A stretch of 42,822 nucleotides of DNA, from the IMG/VR virus record IMGVR_UViG_3300017971_000439, positions 1 through 42,822 of that record, one strand, 5' to 3'. The stretch's first letter is position 1; each line of letters starts with the position of its first letter. Source of the DNA: a virus. Position numbers and translations under genes: made by a program. The notes below the pieces were generated by a model. The model was not told where the DNA came from. It did no database searches and saw only the letters and a program-made list of their open reading frames with translations. This document shows positions 6,818 to 13,763 of the stretch, piece after piece.

Positions 6818-8441
6818 TCCACGGCCTCACGCCCCAGTAGTTAACATTCATCCACTTACCTTTTTCGATAACCTCTATCTTGTCCGGAAGGCTCATAATC
6901 AATTCTCCTTGACGGTTCATCGCCTCGTCAACCGACTCCGGCGGCTCAGTTCCAACAAGCGCACCCCAAACGCGCCGCGCTTTGCCCTTCGTCCATCCGG
7001 AGGCGTTGCCTTCGAAGTCAAAAAACTCGTTCACCCAATTCGTCACCACACTGTCGGGCAACCGACACGCCAGCGACAGCTTCAACATCCGGTTCCCCTT
7101 TTTGCTGATAAAATCTTCGATGGTGGAGTGCTGAATTTCCATCACCATAGATTCGGGTTTGCGGTTGAAAATAACGTCCTTCATTTCCGGTGTGCCGTTC
7201 TGCTCTTTGACCTCAACCGGCCACTCGTAGCCGCAGGATTTGCATATTTTCGCCCCGACCGGATTCAATTCAAAGCACTGTGGGCAGCACTTGAATATCG
7301 GATCAGAATTGCCGTTCCGGTTTGGTATCGGCACATGCGGAGAATCCGGATCGCCGTGAACGCTGCAGTTGCTTGACAGATCGAGGATTAAAACATCGGT
7401 TTTATCCGGATGCGGACGCAAACCACGGCCGATCATCTGCACATACAGCGCCGCCGACTTCGTTGGTCGGCACATGACAACGCAGTCCACCGCCGGGGAA
7501 TCCCACCCTTCGGTAAGAACACCGACGTTACACAACACTCTGATACGACCGGCTTCAAACTGCCGCAGGATCATGTCCCGCTGCGCCAGCGGCATCTTTG
7601 AATGCACAGCCGCGGCCTGACCGCCGAATGCTTTTTTGACTTTTTCGGCATGATCTATTGTCACACAAAAAACGACGATTCTTTTTCTATCCGGAGCGTA
7701 TTTTTCAACGGCGCTTACCGCCGATCCGACATGCTCCTGCTTGCTCATTACATCGGACAGATCCCTGATGTTAAAGTCTCCGGACACGCGCACGGATTTT
7801 AGTTCCGATTGGATGTTTACGACTTCTTTGGCTCGATATTGGGTGAGATAATTTAGGTCCTGCAGCTTTTTAATCCCGATGCGGTAACTGAGCGATTGAA
7901 ACAGATTCTCGTTTTCCGGCTTTTTGATGTCACCGTAAATATAACCGTGACCGAGGCGGAAAGGTGTTGCCGTGAATCCTAAAACGCGCACATTCGGATT
8001 ATATTTCTTCATCGCAGACAGCCATATCTGATACTGGCTCTTTTTGTTCATCGGCGGTATCCGGTGCGCCTCATCGACAATAATGATGTCGAACGGCTCT
8101 GTCTCTTCGACACGCCTTACCAGTGTTTGTATTGATCCGATGACAACCGGCCTTTCCGTATCCACTGACACACCGGTTGACGCACACGCGATGCCAATCG
8201 GCGCTTGCGGCCATACTTTTATCAGCTTATCCTGCGCCTGACCGATTAACTCCCGGCGATGCGCCAGAATGCCAATCCTGATTTTTGGCCATTGGGAAAG
8301 AAGCGATTCAATCAGCTTGCAGAAAATGATAGTTTTACCTGCACCGGTCGCCGCCATTGTCAGGATATTGTTCTGCACAGGTATGGCGCTGATGATGGTA
8401 TCCAGCGCCTCCTGTTGATATTGCCGCAGGACTATTCCCAT
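6804..8441 (-). CDS. Superfamily 2 DEAD/DEAH-box helicase, 545 aa
   Basis: ATP-dependent nucleic-acid unwinding enzyme. Motifs in order: Q-like RQYQQEALDTI near the start, Walker A MAATGAGKT at about 29-37, motif Ia AHRRELIGQ, DEAH (IIIVDEAHRIPP) near 122-130, TATPFR near 158, and helicase C-terminal motif QMIGRGLRPHPDKTD near 330. A zinc ribbon (CPQC...CKSCGYEW) follows at about 390-410. The C-terminal 130 residues are typical of phage helicases of this type that sit beside AAA_24 and DUF669 genes. The start overlaps the last codons of the DUF669 gene, so coupling is likely. Predicted role: replication or recombination. Confidence 0.9.
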   Translation of the reverse strand: MGIVLRQYQQEALDTIISAIPVQNNILTMAATGAGKTIIFCKLIESLLSQWPKIRIGILAHRRELIGQAQDKLIKVWPQAPIGIACASTGVSVDTERPVVIGSIQTLVRRVEETEPFDIIIVDEAHRIPPMNKKSQYQIWLSAMKKYNPNVRVLGFTATPFRLGHGYIYGDIKKPENENLFQSLSYRIGIKKLQDLNYLTQYRAKEVVNIQSELKSVRVSGDFNIRDLSDVMSKQEHVGSAVSAVEKYAPDRKRIVVFCVTIDHAEKVKKAFGGQAAAVHSKMPLAQRDMILRQFEAGRIRVLCNVGVLTEGWDSPAVDCVVMCRPTKSAALYVQMIGRGLRPHPDKTDVLILDLSSNCSVHGDPDSPHVPIPNRNGNSDPIFKCCPQCFELNPVGAKICKSCGYEWPVEVKEQNGTPEMKDVIFNRKPESMVMEIQHSTIEDFISKKGNRMLKLSLACRLPDSVVTNWVNEFFDFEGNASGWTKGKARRVWGALVGTEPPESVDEAMNRQGELIMSLPDKIEVIEKGKWMNVNYWGVRPWNDVR

Positions 8442-8872
8442 GGCATTTTTTGTTGAGGTTGTGCGGTTGGCTTTTCAACCGGTGGCGGTTGCGGAGTCGT
8501 TGATTTCTCGATAGGTTTAAATGATGTGATTTTGTTCTTCGGCTCGTATCCCTCGTCTTTCTGAATTTTAAGCCGCAGAAGACACTTTTTGCCGTGCAGT
8601 TCCTCGGTATCTGCCAAAAAGTTTGAATTGGAATGACCGCAGCAAGCCGCCATTGTTTTCAACCGCTGCATGGCCACTTCATTTCCCAGGCTCATGTAAT
8701 CCCAAAGGCGATTGGGTTTCCCGACGACTTCCCATGTCCATTGGATGTAGCTGCCGTTTTTTCCATCTTTAATCTCTGAATCGGAGACGACGGCCTCGTA
8801 CCAACCGGGTTCCAAAACATCGAATCCTTCCTGTGTGTCGTAGTTAGATAGGTCTGCGTTCAATTGTGCCAT
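8432..8872 (-). CDS. DUF669-type phage protein, probable ssDNA-binding partner
   Basis: Matches the DUF669 pattern common in phage recombination modules: ADLSNYDTQEGFDVLEPGWY at the N-terminus, IQWTWEVVG in the middle, and a helix with LKTMAACCGH near residues 70-80. The last 35 residues are a Pro/Gln-rich flexible tail ending KMPWE, like the acidic protein-interaction tails of single-strand binding proteins. The start has GGGAGG upstream. It lies directly after the AAA_24 ATPase gene (4-base gap) and before the helicase, and these three normally travel together. Confidence 0.8.
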   Translation of the reverse strand: MAQLNADLSNYDTQEGFDVLEPGWYEAVVSDSEIKDGKNGSYIQWTWEVVGKPNRLWDYMSLGNEVAMQRLKTMAACCGHSNSNFLADTEELHGKKCLLRLKIQKDEGYEPKNKITSFKPIEKSTTPQPPPVEKPTAQPQQKMPWE

Positions 8873-8876
8873 GGTG

Positions 8877-9623
8877 TTAACCTCCCAAAATTTTGTTTTT
8901 TATGTATAAAAGATTCGGTTTTTCGATTGTGTTCAGTTTTCCGGAGCGATCCTTGGCCGGATACTCATTTATCGGCTGAGTGTAGAACACGCGGTATTCG
9001 TTGCCGTCATCGTCAGTTGTGGTCTGCATGTAAAACACTTCATCGAAAAACGACGGCAGCTTTTCTTTAAGGCCGCGTCCGACGACATCCGGAGCCGGAT
9101 ACCGCCGGTTGGATTCGTCCTTATTGATTGTCTCAAGGCATGTGAAAACAACGGAATAGTCCTTCAGATCCCGGAAGCCTTTAACCGTTAACTGAATGGT
9201 GGCATAGTAATCGTCCCACCGGTTAAACGATTTCGACCGGTCTGAATACTTCTCGCGCATAACCTGATCGCACCGGGCGGATATTTCGGTCAGGCTGTCA
9301 ATGAATATCCAGCCGTACCGGTCTTTCATTTCCTGCGTGGTCGCCAGAAGTTGATACGCTTCTTTAAATTCCTGCTGACTGCCGATTTCATATCCTTCGA
9401 CCAGTCCAGCCTTTACCAGATCACGGACGGCTAAAAGACCCGATTCGGCGGACAGGACGCACACCTTTTCTTCCGGCGGATCACTGACCTGTTTCCACCC
9501 CCCGCTGGTATACTCCTGACCAAGCATGGTCCGTAGAAGCGATGTTTTGCCGAGCCCATATTTGCCGATAACGAGCGCACAGATGCGATCTGCGCTCTCT
9601 TGTGTAATTGGATTAAGAGCCAT
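8877..9623 (-). CDS. AAA_24-type phage recombination ATPase, 248 aa
   Basis: RecA-fold nucleotide-binding protein. Walker A is GKYGLGKTSLL at about residues 20-30 and Walker B is WIFIDSLTEIS near 106-116. Both fit the AAA_24 (phage nucleotide-binding) family, whose members accompany DUF669 proteins. Sensor-like VFTCLETINKDE follows near 157. GGAGGTGG precedes the ATG. It overlaps the upstream gene by 11 bases. Probable role: loading or annealing step in phage DNA recombination, inferred from family and neighbours. Confidence 0.8.
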   Translation of the reverse strand: MALNPITQESADRICALVIGKYGLGKTSLLRTMLGQEYTSGGWKQVSDPPEEKVCVLSAESGLLAVRDLVKAGLVEGYEIGSQQEFKEAYQLLATTQEMKDRYGWIFIDSLTEISARCDQVMREKYSDRSKSFNRWDDYYATIQLTVKGFRDLKDYSVVFTCLETINKDESNRRYPAPDVVGRGLKEKLPSFFDEVFYMQTTTDDDGNEYRVFYTQPINEYPAKDRSGKLNTIEKPNLLYIKNKILGG

Positions 9624-10008
9624 CGCCCACCTCCTCGTATGTTATCGTCGGCGCTCCCGGTGTGACGGTCCTGGCCCAGTTGACCGCTTTTTCAAACTCC
9701 GCATCACGGAGCATCGCCTCTTTTAGATCCTTGAAAGATTTTGGTTTGAATTCAGATTTAAAAACCGAATCAAAGACCTTGAAGTGCTGACGAACCGTTT
9801 CTAAGCTCTTTTGGTTCCACTTCATATTTTCACGATTGACGACCTTAACCTTAAATCCACCGCCGACAAGATACCCGGTTTTGCTGCCGTCTTTAAATTC
9901 GGCTTTTGGTGCAATGGCTTGGTTAACCTCTTTTAGCCGCTGCGACATCGCGGCGATTTTCATCTTTAGTGATGCACCTTCCTGTATAAGTTGGTCTAAT
10001 TTTTCCAC
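9613..10008 (-). CDS. Hypothetical early protein with N-terminal coiled coil, 131 aa
   Basis: Starts with GTG at 10008, preceded by GGGAGGAGGG. The first 33 residues (EKLDQLIQEGASLKMKIAAM and on) form an amphipathic helix or coiled coil. A short beta segment and a charged helical half (SFKDLKEAMLRDAEFEKAVNW) follow. No catalytic motif is seen. It lies first in the recombination block, overlapping the AAA_24 gene, and similar small proteins are usually annotated as hypothetical. Confidence 0.7.
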   Translation of the reverse strand: MEKLDQLIQEGASLKMKIAAMSQRLKEVNQAIAPKAEFKDGSKTGYLVGGGFKVKVVNRENMKWNQKSLETVRQHFKVFDSVFKSEFKPKSFKDLKEAMLRDAEFEKAVNWARTVTPGAPTITYEEVGDGS

Positions 10009-10118
10009 GTTCCCTCCTCCCTAAACTCGCACCTGTCGCACCGCGCCACACTGCACAAGCCCAGGATGAATAGGCCTAAAAAAGTTCCGATGAATAATCC
10101 GACGATGAATGACAACAA
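9996..10118 (-). CDS. Short membrane protein (DUF3789-like), 40 aa, TTG start
   Basis: Begins at TTG 10118, six bases after a perfect AGGAGG, and reads MLSFIVGLFIGTFLGLFILG and on, a single transmembrane helix followed by a short Cys/Arg-rich cytoplasmic tail (CSVARCDRC). Stop TAG at 9996-9998 overlaps the start of the next gene. Tiny proteins of this exact layout are frequent in phage early regions and are often missed because of length and start codon. Function unknown. Confidence 0.7.
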   Translation of the reverse strand: MLSFIVGLFIGTFLGLFILGLCSVARCDRCEFREEGTWKN

Positions 10119-10142
10119 TGGTGGCCTCCTTTCGTAAGTCGG

Positions 10143-10193
10143 CCCGCCCCGGCGGTTTTTCATGGGGGTGAAACATTGAGCAACTACCGCCGG
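10143..10193. other. Large GC-rich dyad in early leader
   Basis: CCGGCGGT and ACCGCCGG form perfect 8-bp arms around a loop of about 30 bases, upstream of the leftward 40-aa gene. The 236-base gap from 10119 to 10354 holds this dyad and repeat copy 1 but no convincing gene. It could be an attenuator. Confidence 0.4.
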
Positions 10194-10224
10194 AGCGGAC
10201 CTTTTGGAGCTTGTGGTGAGGAAG

Positions 10225-10265
10225 GATTCGCTGCCACGCTAACCGACTTCACGCACCAAAGCCCA
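10225..10265. repeat. 41-base direct repeat, copy 1
   Basis: GATTCGCTGCCACGCTAACC followed by GACTTCACGCACCAAAGCCCA matches 11375-11415 in the same orientation with only a few differences. The two copies bracket the zinc-protein, HTH, repressor and membrane genes (about 1.15 kb). Confidence 0.8.
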
Positions 10266-10354
10266 GGTTTATGGTTGTTATGCCGCTGCCGCCGTTGACA
10301 TCGGGTAGCCTTAGAGCGTCCGATAGGGGAACGAGCGGTGCCGCCGCTGTTGCT

Positions 10355-10516
10355 TTATTGCTTGTCTTCCAAGGCTATGATCTGAACCGGATTGCCGTTT
10401 GTAGCAAACAGGCACCCGCAAAAATCGCATTTCCATTGGTGGTTGATGATCGATTTACATTCAAAATCAGATGACCGTCCGCAGGTTCCGCAGTGCGGGC
10501 ATTTAATCCGTTTCAT
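10355..10516 (-). CDS. Small zinc-ribbon protein, 53 aa
   Basis: ATG at 10516 follows AAGGA. The protein begins MKRIKCPHCGTCGRSSDF and has cysteines in CPHC-x2-C and CDFCGC patterns, then ends LEDKQ before TAA at 10355. This is a classical small zinc ribbon seen in phage early genes. It starts one base before the end of the HTH gene and so is the second gene of the leftward early transcript. Function unknown; nucleic-acid binding inferred. Confidence 0.7.
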   Translation of the reverse strand: MKRIKCPHCGTCGRSSDFECKSIINHQWKCDFCGCLFATNGNPVQIIALEDKQ

Positions 10517-10738
10517 TTATTTTCCTTGACAATCGTTATGTGAATGTTGCATATCTGAATCAAGGGCTTGTAATCTCAACAGAACTTCGGCTGAAAACAT
10601 AAACTCGCCTCGCTCATATCTTGAGACATAGCTTTGTGCTACTTGAGGGTTTTTATCGGGGAACAATAGTCGGGCAAAATCTGTTTGATTAATACCCAAT
10701 GATTTTCTGACGTGTTTTATGTATTCGTTCGGTTTCAT
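10517..10738 (-). CDS. Small XRE-family HTH regulator (Cro-like), 73 aa
   Basis: One helix-turn-helix domain fills the protein: NEYIKHVRKSLGINQTDFAR, then QSYVSRYERGEF as recognition helix and turn. It lacks any C-terminal dimerisation or cleavage domain, as in Cro proteins. It is the first gene of the leftward early operon and faces the plus-strand repressor across 47 bp. No Shine-Dalgarno precedes the ATG, and a -10 box ends only 7 bases upstream, so the mRNA may be leaderless. Likely function: repress the lysogeny promoter during lytic growth. Confidence 0.8.
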   Translation of the reverse strand: MKPNEYIKHVRKSLGINQTDFARLLFPDKNPQVAQSYVSRYERGEFMFSAEVLLRLQALDSDMQHSHNDCQGK

Positions 10739-10745
10739 AATTACT

Positions 10746-10775
10746 ACAATATCACATAGAATTTAAGCCTGTCAA
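10746..10775 (-). promoter_or_regulatory. Leftward early promoter
   Basis: On the minus strand a perfect TTGACA (10775-10770) is followed after 18 bases by TATTGT (10751-10746). Transcription would begin at about 10739, the base before the HTH start codon, giving a leaderless message. Confidence 0.65.
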
Positions 10776-10788
10776 CATATTAAATATG
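10776..10788. promoter_or_regulatory. Candidate operator dyad over repressor start
   Basis: CATATT-A-AATATG is a perfect 6-bp inverted repeat that includes the ATG of the plus-strand repressor and abuts the -35 box of the leftward promoter. This is a natural site for autoregulation by either HTH protein. Confidence 0.45.
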
Positions 10789-11190
10789 GATTTTCGTCAT
10801 AATTATATTACTGACCTAAGAAAGAAAAAGCGGATAAGCCAGACAAGGCTTGGAGATGCGGTTGGTATAGATCAGGGTCAAATAAGTAGATTTGAAACGG
10901 GAAAGGCCGTGCCAGATGCAGAACAGCTCGGAAGAATCGCTGGTTTTTTTGGTGTTGATGTAAGAAGGTTTTATGAAAATGAAAATGACAAGCACTTAGA
11001 ATCGTCAATCGGCTTCTCAGCCGATATCGACGCCGAGCACATACCGGGCCCATGTCGTGAGATTTTTACAGAGTACGGCAAAAAAAGGAATTTTGAACTC
11101 TATAAAATCATTGACGAAAAGAATAAAATTATTGAAGAATTAAAAGAACAAGTCGCATATTACAAGCGAAGGAGCGAAAAAGATGATTAA
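10786..11190 (+). CDS. XRE-family repressor with C-terminal coiled coil, 134 aa
   Basis: Probable lysogeny repressor. The N-terminal HTH (residues 7-62) has LRKKKRISQTRLGDAVGIDQ and recognition region GQISRFETG. The C-terminal third is a strongly charged helix (LYKIIDEKNKIIEELKEQV) that should dimerise as a coiled coil. There is no S24 LexA-like peptidase domain, so induction would not be by RecA-stimulated self-cleavage. No ribosome site is visible upstream of the ATG. It is divergent from the Cro-like gene and overlaps the following membrane gene by 8 bases. Confidence 0.8.
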   Translation: MDFRHNYITDLRKKKRISQTRLGDAVGIDQGQISRFETGKAVPDAEQLGRIAGFFGVDVRRFYENENDKHLESSIGFSADIDAEHIPGPCREIFTEYGKKRNFELYKIIDEKNKIIEELKEQVAYYKRRSEKDD

Positions 11191-11365
11191 AGCCATGCTT
11201 ATTATTGTCGCAGTCGCCATCGTTATCGCAATTATTCAGAACGCAATTAAAAAAAGCCAGATTAAATCTGGAGCTATCAAGCTTTGCCCACATTGCCGGG
11301 AGGAAATACCGGGCGATGCCTCCGTTTGTAAAACTTGTCATAGAGACTTGACACCAGCGGCCTAA
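11183..11365 (+). CDS. Membrane-anchored zinc-ribbon protein, 60 aa
   Basis: One N-terminal transmembrane helix (residues 4-20, rich in Ile/Val/Ala) followed by a basic linker and a zinc ribbon, CPHCREEIPGDASVCKTCHRD. The ATG overlaps the repressor stop and follows GAAGGAG at a good distance, so it is co-expressed with the repressor in lysogens. Position and topology would suit superinfection exclusion or another lysogen-specific membrane role, but that is inference. Confidence 0.75.
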   Translation: MIKAMLIIVAVAIVIAIIQNAIKKSQIKSGAIKLCPHCREEIPGDASVCKTCHRDLTPAA

Positions 11366-11374
11366 TTATGTAAC

Positions 11375-11415
11375 GATTCACCTGCCACGCTAATCGATTT
11401 CCGCACCAAAGCCCA
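11375..11415. repeat. 41-base direct repeat, copy 2
   Basis: GATTCACCTGCCACGCTAAT then CGATTTCCGCACCAAAGCCCA, nearly identical to 10225-10265 and in the same orientation. Its last bases form the left arm of the terminator at 11411. Confidence 0.8.
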
Positions 11416-11442
11416 ACCGGTTTATCCGGCTGGGCGTTTTTG
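11411..11442 (+). terminator. Rho-independent terminator after repressor genes
   Basis: GCCCA-A-CCGG pairs with CCGG-C-TGGGC around a TTTAT loop and is followed by GTTTTTG. It ends the repressor/membrane-protein transcript and separates it from the integrase unit. Confidence 0.85.
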
Positions 11443-11478
11443 TTTCCGCCTGCCGGACTCCGACGAAAGGAGTCCACA

Positions 11479-11715
11479 ATGGACCGCTTCTTAAATCCCG
11501 TATTCAAATATTTTTTTGTAACTTTGATCGGCATCGCCATCGGCTACGGCTGGGCATGGATGGCGATGAACAATCACATCACCGAATCAGCTACGCCTTG
11601 CCCTCCCTGCCAAGAGATAAAATTTCAGAAAGTTTTCTTTGACCACAACAGCCGGACTGCAGGATGGGATTACTGGCAATGCGTTGTCACTCCGCTGAAC
11701 GAGCTGGGCAGGTAA
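11479..11715 (+). CDS. Small membrane protein upstream of integrase, 78 aa
   Basis: The start at 11479 (MDRFLNPVFKYFFVTLIGIA) is preceded by AAAGGAG; the ORF is open further upstream but without a ribosome site. Residues 8-30 form a transmembrane helix containing GYGWAWM. The remainder is soluble, with a CPPC pair near residue 40 and an aromatic stretch (DYWQCVV). It ends just before the integrase reading frame. No family recognised. Confidence 0.65.
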   Translation: MDRFLNPVFKYFFVTLIGIAIGYGWAWMAMNNHITESATPCPPCQEIKFQKVFFDHNSRTAGWDYWQCVVTPLNELGR

Positions 11716-11788
11716 GTTGACAACCGCCACCCGCGCATATAAGAGCACCCCCAAGAAGGGCAACTATAACGAACACATGGGGGTGTGT

Positions 11789-12907
11789 ATGTCAGGATCG
11801 ATTCACCGTCGGCATGACGGCAGGGCATGGTATGTCAAATGGTATTTTCCGCACTTAAGAAAAGGCGTCAACGTTACCCGTTATCGCGGATTAATCTGCG
11901 AAACAAAAAACATGGCGTCAAAGCTTCTCAGCGCCATGCAGGGAGATGTCGAAAATGGAGTGTCAAGCAGGGGACTGTTTAGAAAATACAAGCTCGGAGA
12001 AACAGACACGATCCCTTATTTATGGGATTGGCTGGAGTCCGTCAGGGGAAATCTATCTCCGGCCACTTACAAGGATTACGCAAACTCGATCAAAAACCAT
12101 CTTGAACCATTTTTTAAACAAGCCGGATGCCAGCTCTCTGAAATTCAGTATGATACTCTCCAGCGATTGCAAAACTCTATTGATCGAACTCCAAAAGGAA
12201 TAAAAAACGTCATGTATTGCCTCCATACCTGTCTCGATTATGCCTGGAGGTCAAGCCGTATACCAGCCGTTCCGCCTTTCCCACGGATAAGGGTTCAAGA
12301 GCCAACCATCAAATGGCTGCCCGAACTCCGGCAGATCAAAATAATAAGCGCGATATCGGAGGAGCATCAGCCTATATTCTGGTGGTTGAAATACCACCTC
12401 AGACGGCCCTGTGAGGCGATGGCGTTACAATGGGAGGATTACGATGAGTCAACCGATTGTTTTATCATACGACGATCTGTGTCAGCTCGTAAGGTCGTAC
12501 AACGAACTAAAACGGGTAAAGAAAGCGTTATCCCTTGCCACAGCGAATTTAAACAATTTATGCACAGACTTAGACATGGTTTTAGCCCATTTATATTCAC
12601 TAACCCAAGGTCAAGGTATAAAGGACGCCGATATTCACACGGAGTTTTGTCTAAAATGTGGCAATCTGGCTGTAAAAGAGCTGGAGAATCAATTAGGATG
12701 TACGCAGGGCTCAAGCACTCGACCGCCAGCCAAATGATAAACGAGTCTGGCTATAGCCTCGATCAAGTGCAAAGAGCGGGAGATTGGAAAAGTTTTGAAG
12801 CGGTAAAGCGGTATGCGGCTACTGAGATTGAAGAAAGGCGAAGGTTGTTAGAGCGAAAGGTCGTATCTATTCAAAATATGTCCAAAGACGATTTAAAGAC
12901 CGGCTAA
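11789..12907 (+). CDS. int: Tyrosine recombinase (integrase), divergent active site
   Basis: Site-specific recombinase for integration and excision. An N-terminal beta region (GSIHRRHDGRAWYVKWYF) binds arm sites. A SAM-like core-binding domain follows (LSPATYKDYANSIKNHLEPF). The catalytic domain has the first Arg in YHLRRPCEAMAL and the nucleophile Tyr in VKRYAA near the end. The usual HxxR box is unorthodox, reading AGLKHSTASQ: Lys replaces Arg and no His precedes it. GDWKS replaces the later GH. The ORF is open from TTG 11717; ATG 11789 follows GGGGGTG and is preferred, with ATG 11777 the alternative. The attP core lies 40 bases downstream. Confidence 0.85.
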   Translation: MSGSIHRRHDGRAWYVKWYFPHLRKGVNVTRYRGLICETKNMASKLLSAMQGDVENGVSSRGLFRKYKLGETDTIPYLWDWLESVRGNLSPATYKDYANSIKNHLEPFFKQAGCQLSEIQYDTLQRLQNSIDRTPKGIKNVMYCLHTCLDYAWRSSRIPAVPPFPRIRVQEPTIKWLPELRQIKIISAISEEHQPIFWWLKYHLRRPCEAMALQWEDYDESTDCFIIRRSVSARKVVQRTKTGKESVIPCHSEFKQFMHRLRHGFSPFIFTNPRSRYKGRRYSHGVLSKMWQSGCKRAGESIRMYAGLKHSTASQMINESGYSLDQVQRAGDWKSFEAVKRYAATEIEERRRLLERKVVSIQNMSKDDLKTG

Positions 12908-12946
12908 CCAATTAAAATAATAAGGCAAAAATTTTAACTGTATGTA

Positions 12947-12970
12947 TTCGATTCCCATGCACTTCCGCCA
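12947..12970 (+). other. Probable attP core: 3' end of a tRNA-Sec gene
   Basis: The 24 bases parse as T-loop TTCGATT, T-stem strand CCCAT, an eight-base acceptor strand GCACTTCC, discriminator G and CCA. Only selenocysteine tRNA has an 8-bp acceptor arm in bacteria, and E. coli selC ends in the same ATCTTCCGCCA style. The 5' T-stem strand is only half complementary (ATGTA against the needed ATGGG), so this is a tRNA fragment, as expected for attP, not a gene. selC is a well-known integration hotspot. Confidence 0.7.
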
Positions 12971-12988
12971 TAACAAGTTGATATTATT

Positions 12989-13044
12989 AAAAGCCATTGG
13001 GCGAACAGTATATTCAAGAACTGTTCAAAGCACAATGGCTTTTT
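12989..13044 (+). terminator. Integrase terminator with nested hairpins
   Basis: Outer arms AAAAGCCATTG (12989-12999) and CAATGGCTTTTT (13033-13044) enclose an inner hairpin GAACAGT/ACTGTTC (13003-13026). The T-run continues into TTTTGTTTTG. It ends integrase transcription and could work on both strands. Confidence 0.8.
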
Positions 13045-13168
13045 GTTTTGGCAAGGCGGCACCCGGAGTCGAAGCAGGGGTATATAGTGTTAAGATATTG
13101 ATTTGATTAATGGTTATATCACCCGAATATCAAATGAATGACACCGGCGGGGAGGGGGAAGAGGAGCG

Positions 13169-13429
13169 ATGATTGATTTATCAGGTCATACGAACCAACT
13201 TTTATTAGATCGTGATGCTTTAAAAGACCGCCTCGCCGCCGTTGAACGAGAGAGGGATCTATACAAAGAACTCGTCAAGGCAAAAGATATGTTGTTATCT
13301 GCTTATCGTCTTGGCGGAAACCACAATTTAGCGGATAAGGCATTAGATAAAATTTATAAGATAAAAGCCGCCCTACGTAAGGCGGCTAAATACCAACGCA
13401 TAACAAAGGAGAATGAAAATGAAAAATGA
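13169..13429 (+). CDS. Coiled-coil hypothetical protein, 86 aa
   Basis: Starts after GAGGAG with good spacing. Residues 12-45 form a heptad-like charged helix (DALKDRLAAVERERDLYKEL), and the C-terminal half is a second basic helix. No enzyme motif. It overlaps the following DUF6948 gene by about 11-17 bases and heads a three-gene plus-strand unit that begins after the integrase terminator. The 120-base gap upstream is AT-rich and may hold its promoter, but I see no clear -35/-10 pair. Confidence 0.7.
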   Translation: MIDLSGHTNQLLLDRDALKDRLAAVERERDLYKELVKAKDMLLSAYRLGGNHNLADKALDKIYKIKAALRKAAKYQRITKENENEK

Positions 13430-13763
13430 GGTTATCATTGACGGAGAAGTTTATGTGAAAAAAGAAAAGATGACAGATAACATCGTTTTAGTTCGCACAC
13501 ACAGTGCGGGAGTGCATTTTGGAGAGTTGGCATATCAAAGCAATGATGGGAAGTTGGTTACATTAAAAAATGCAAAGCGTTTATGGAAATGGGTCGGTGC
13601 TGCATCGTTATCTCAAGTGGCGATTGATGGGGTTACAGATAAAAAGCAGACCATGATCCCACCTGCCGTACCCGAAATCACACTAACAGAAGCAATTGAA
13701 ATAATACCGATGACGGAAAAAGCCGTTAAAAATTTATCAGAGGTGCCAGTATGGAAAAAATAA
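13419..13763 (+). CDS. DUF6948-like phage protein, 114 aa
   Basis: Start at 13419 (MKNEVIIDGEVYVKK) is seven bases from AAAGGAG; an in-frame ATG two codons upstream is less well spaced. The core IVLVRTHSAGVHFGEL, then TLKNAKRLWKWVGAASLSQV, is the conserved signature of DUF6948, a small phage/mobile-element family of unknown function. Genes of this family are often followed by low-complexity Gly-rich repeat genes, as here. Its stop overlaps the start of the repeat gene. Confidence 0.7.
   Translation: MKNEVIIDGEVYVKKEKMTDNIVLVRTHSAGVHFGELAYQSNDGKLVTLKNAKRLWKWVGAASLSQVAIDGVTDKKQTMIPPAVPEITLTEAIEIIPMTEKAVKNLSEVPVWKK

Noticed and set aside
10225-10265. att site flanks around the immunity region
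   Set aside because: The copies are 1.15 kb apart around regulators, not around the integrase, and the tRNA-Sec fragment is a far better attP.
12411-12737. Separate 108-aa plus-strand gene
   Set aside because: Lies wholly inside the integrase catalytic domain in another frame.
12938-12970. Complete tRNA gene
   Set aside because: Only the T-loop to CCA part is present; no D or anticodon arms upstream, and the T-stem does not fully pair.
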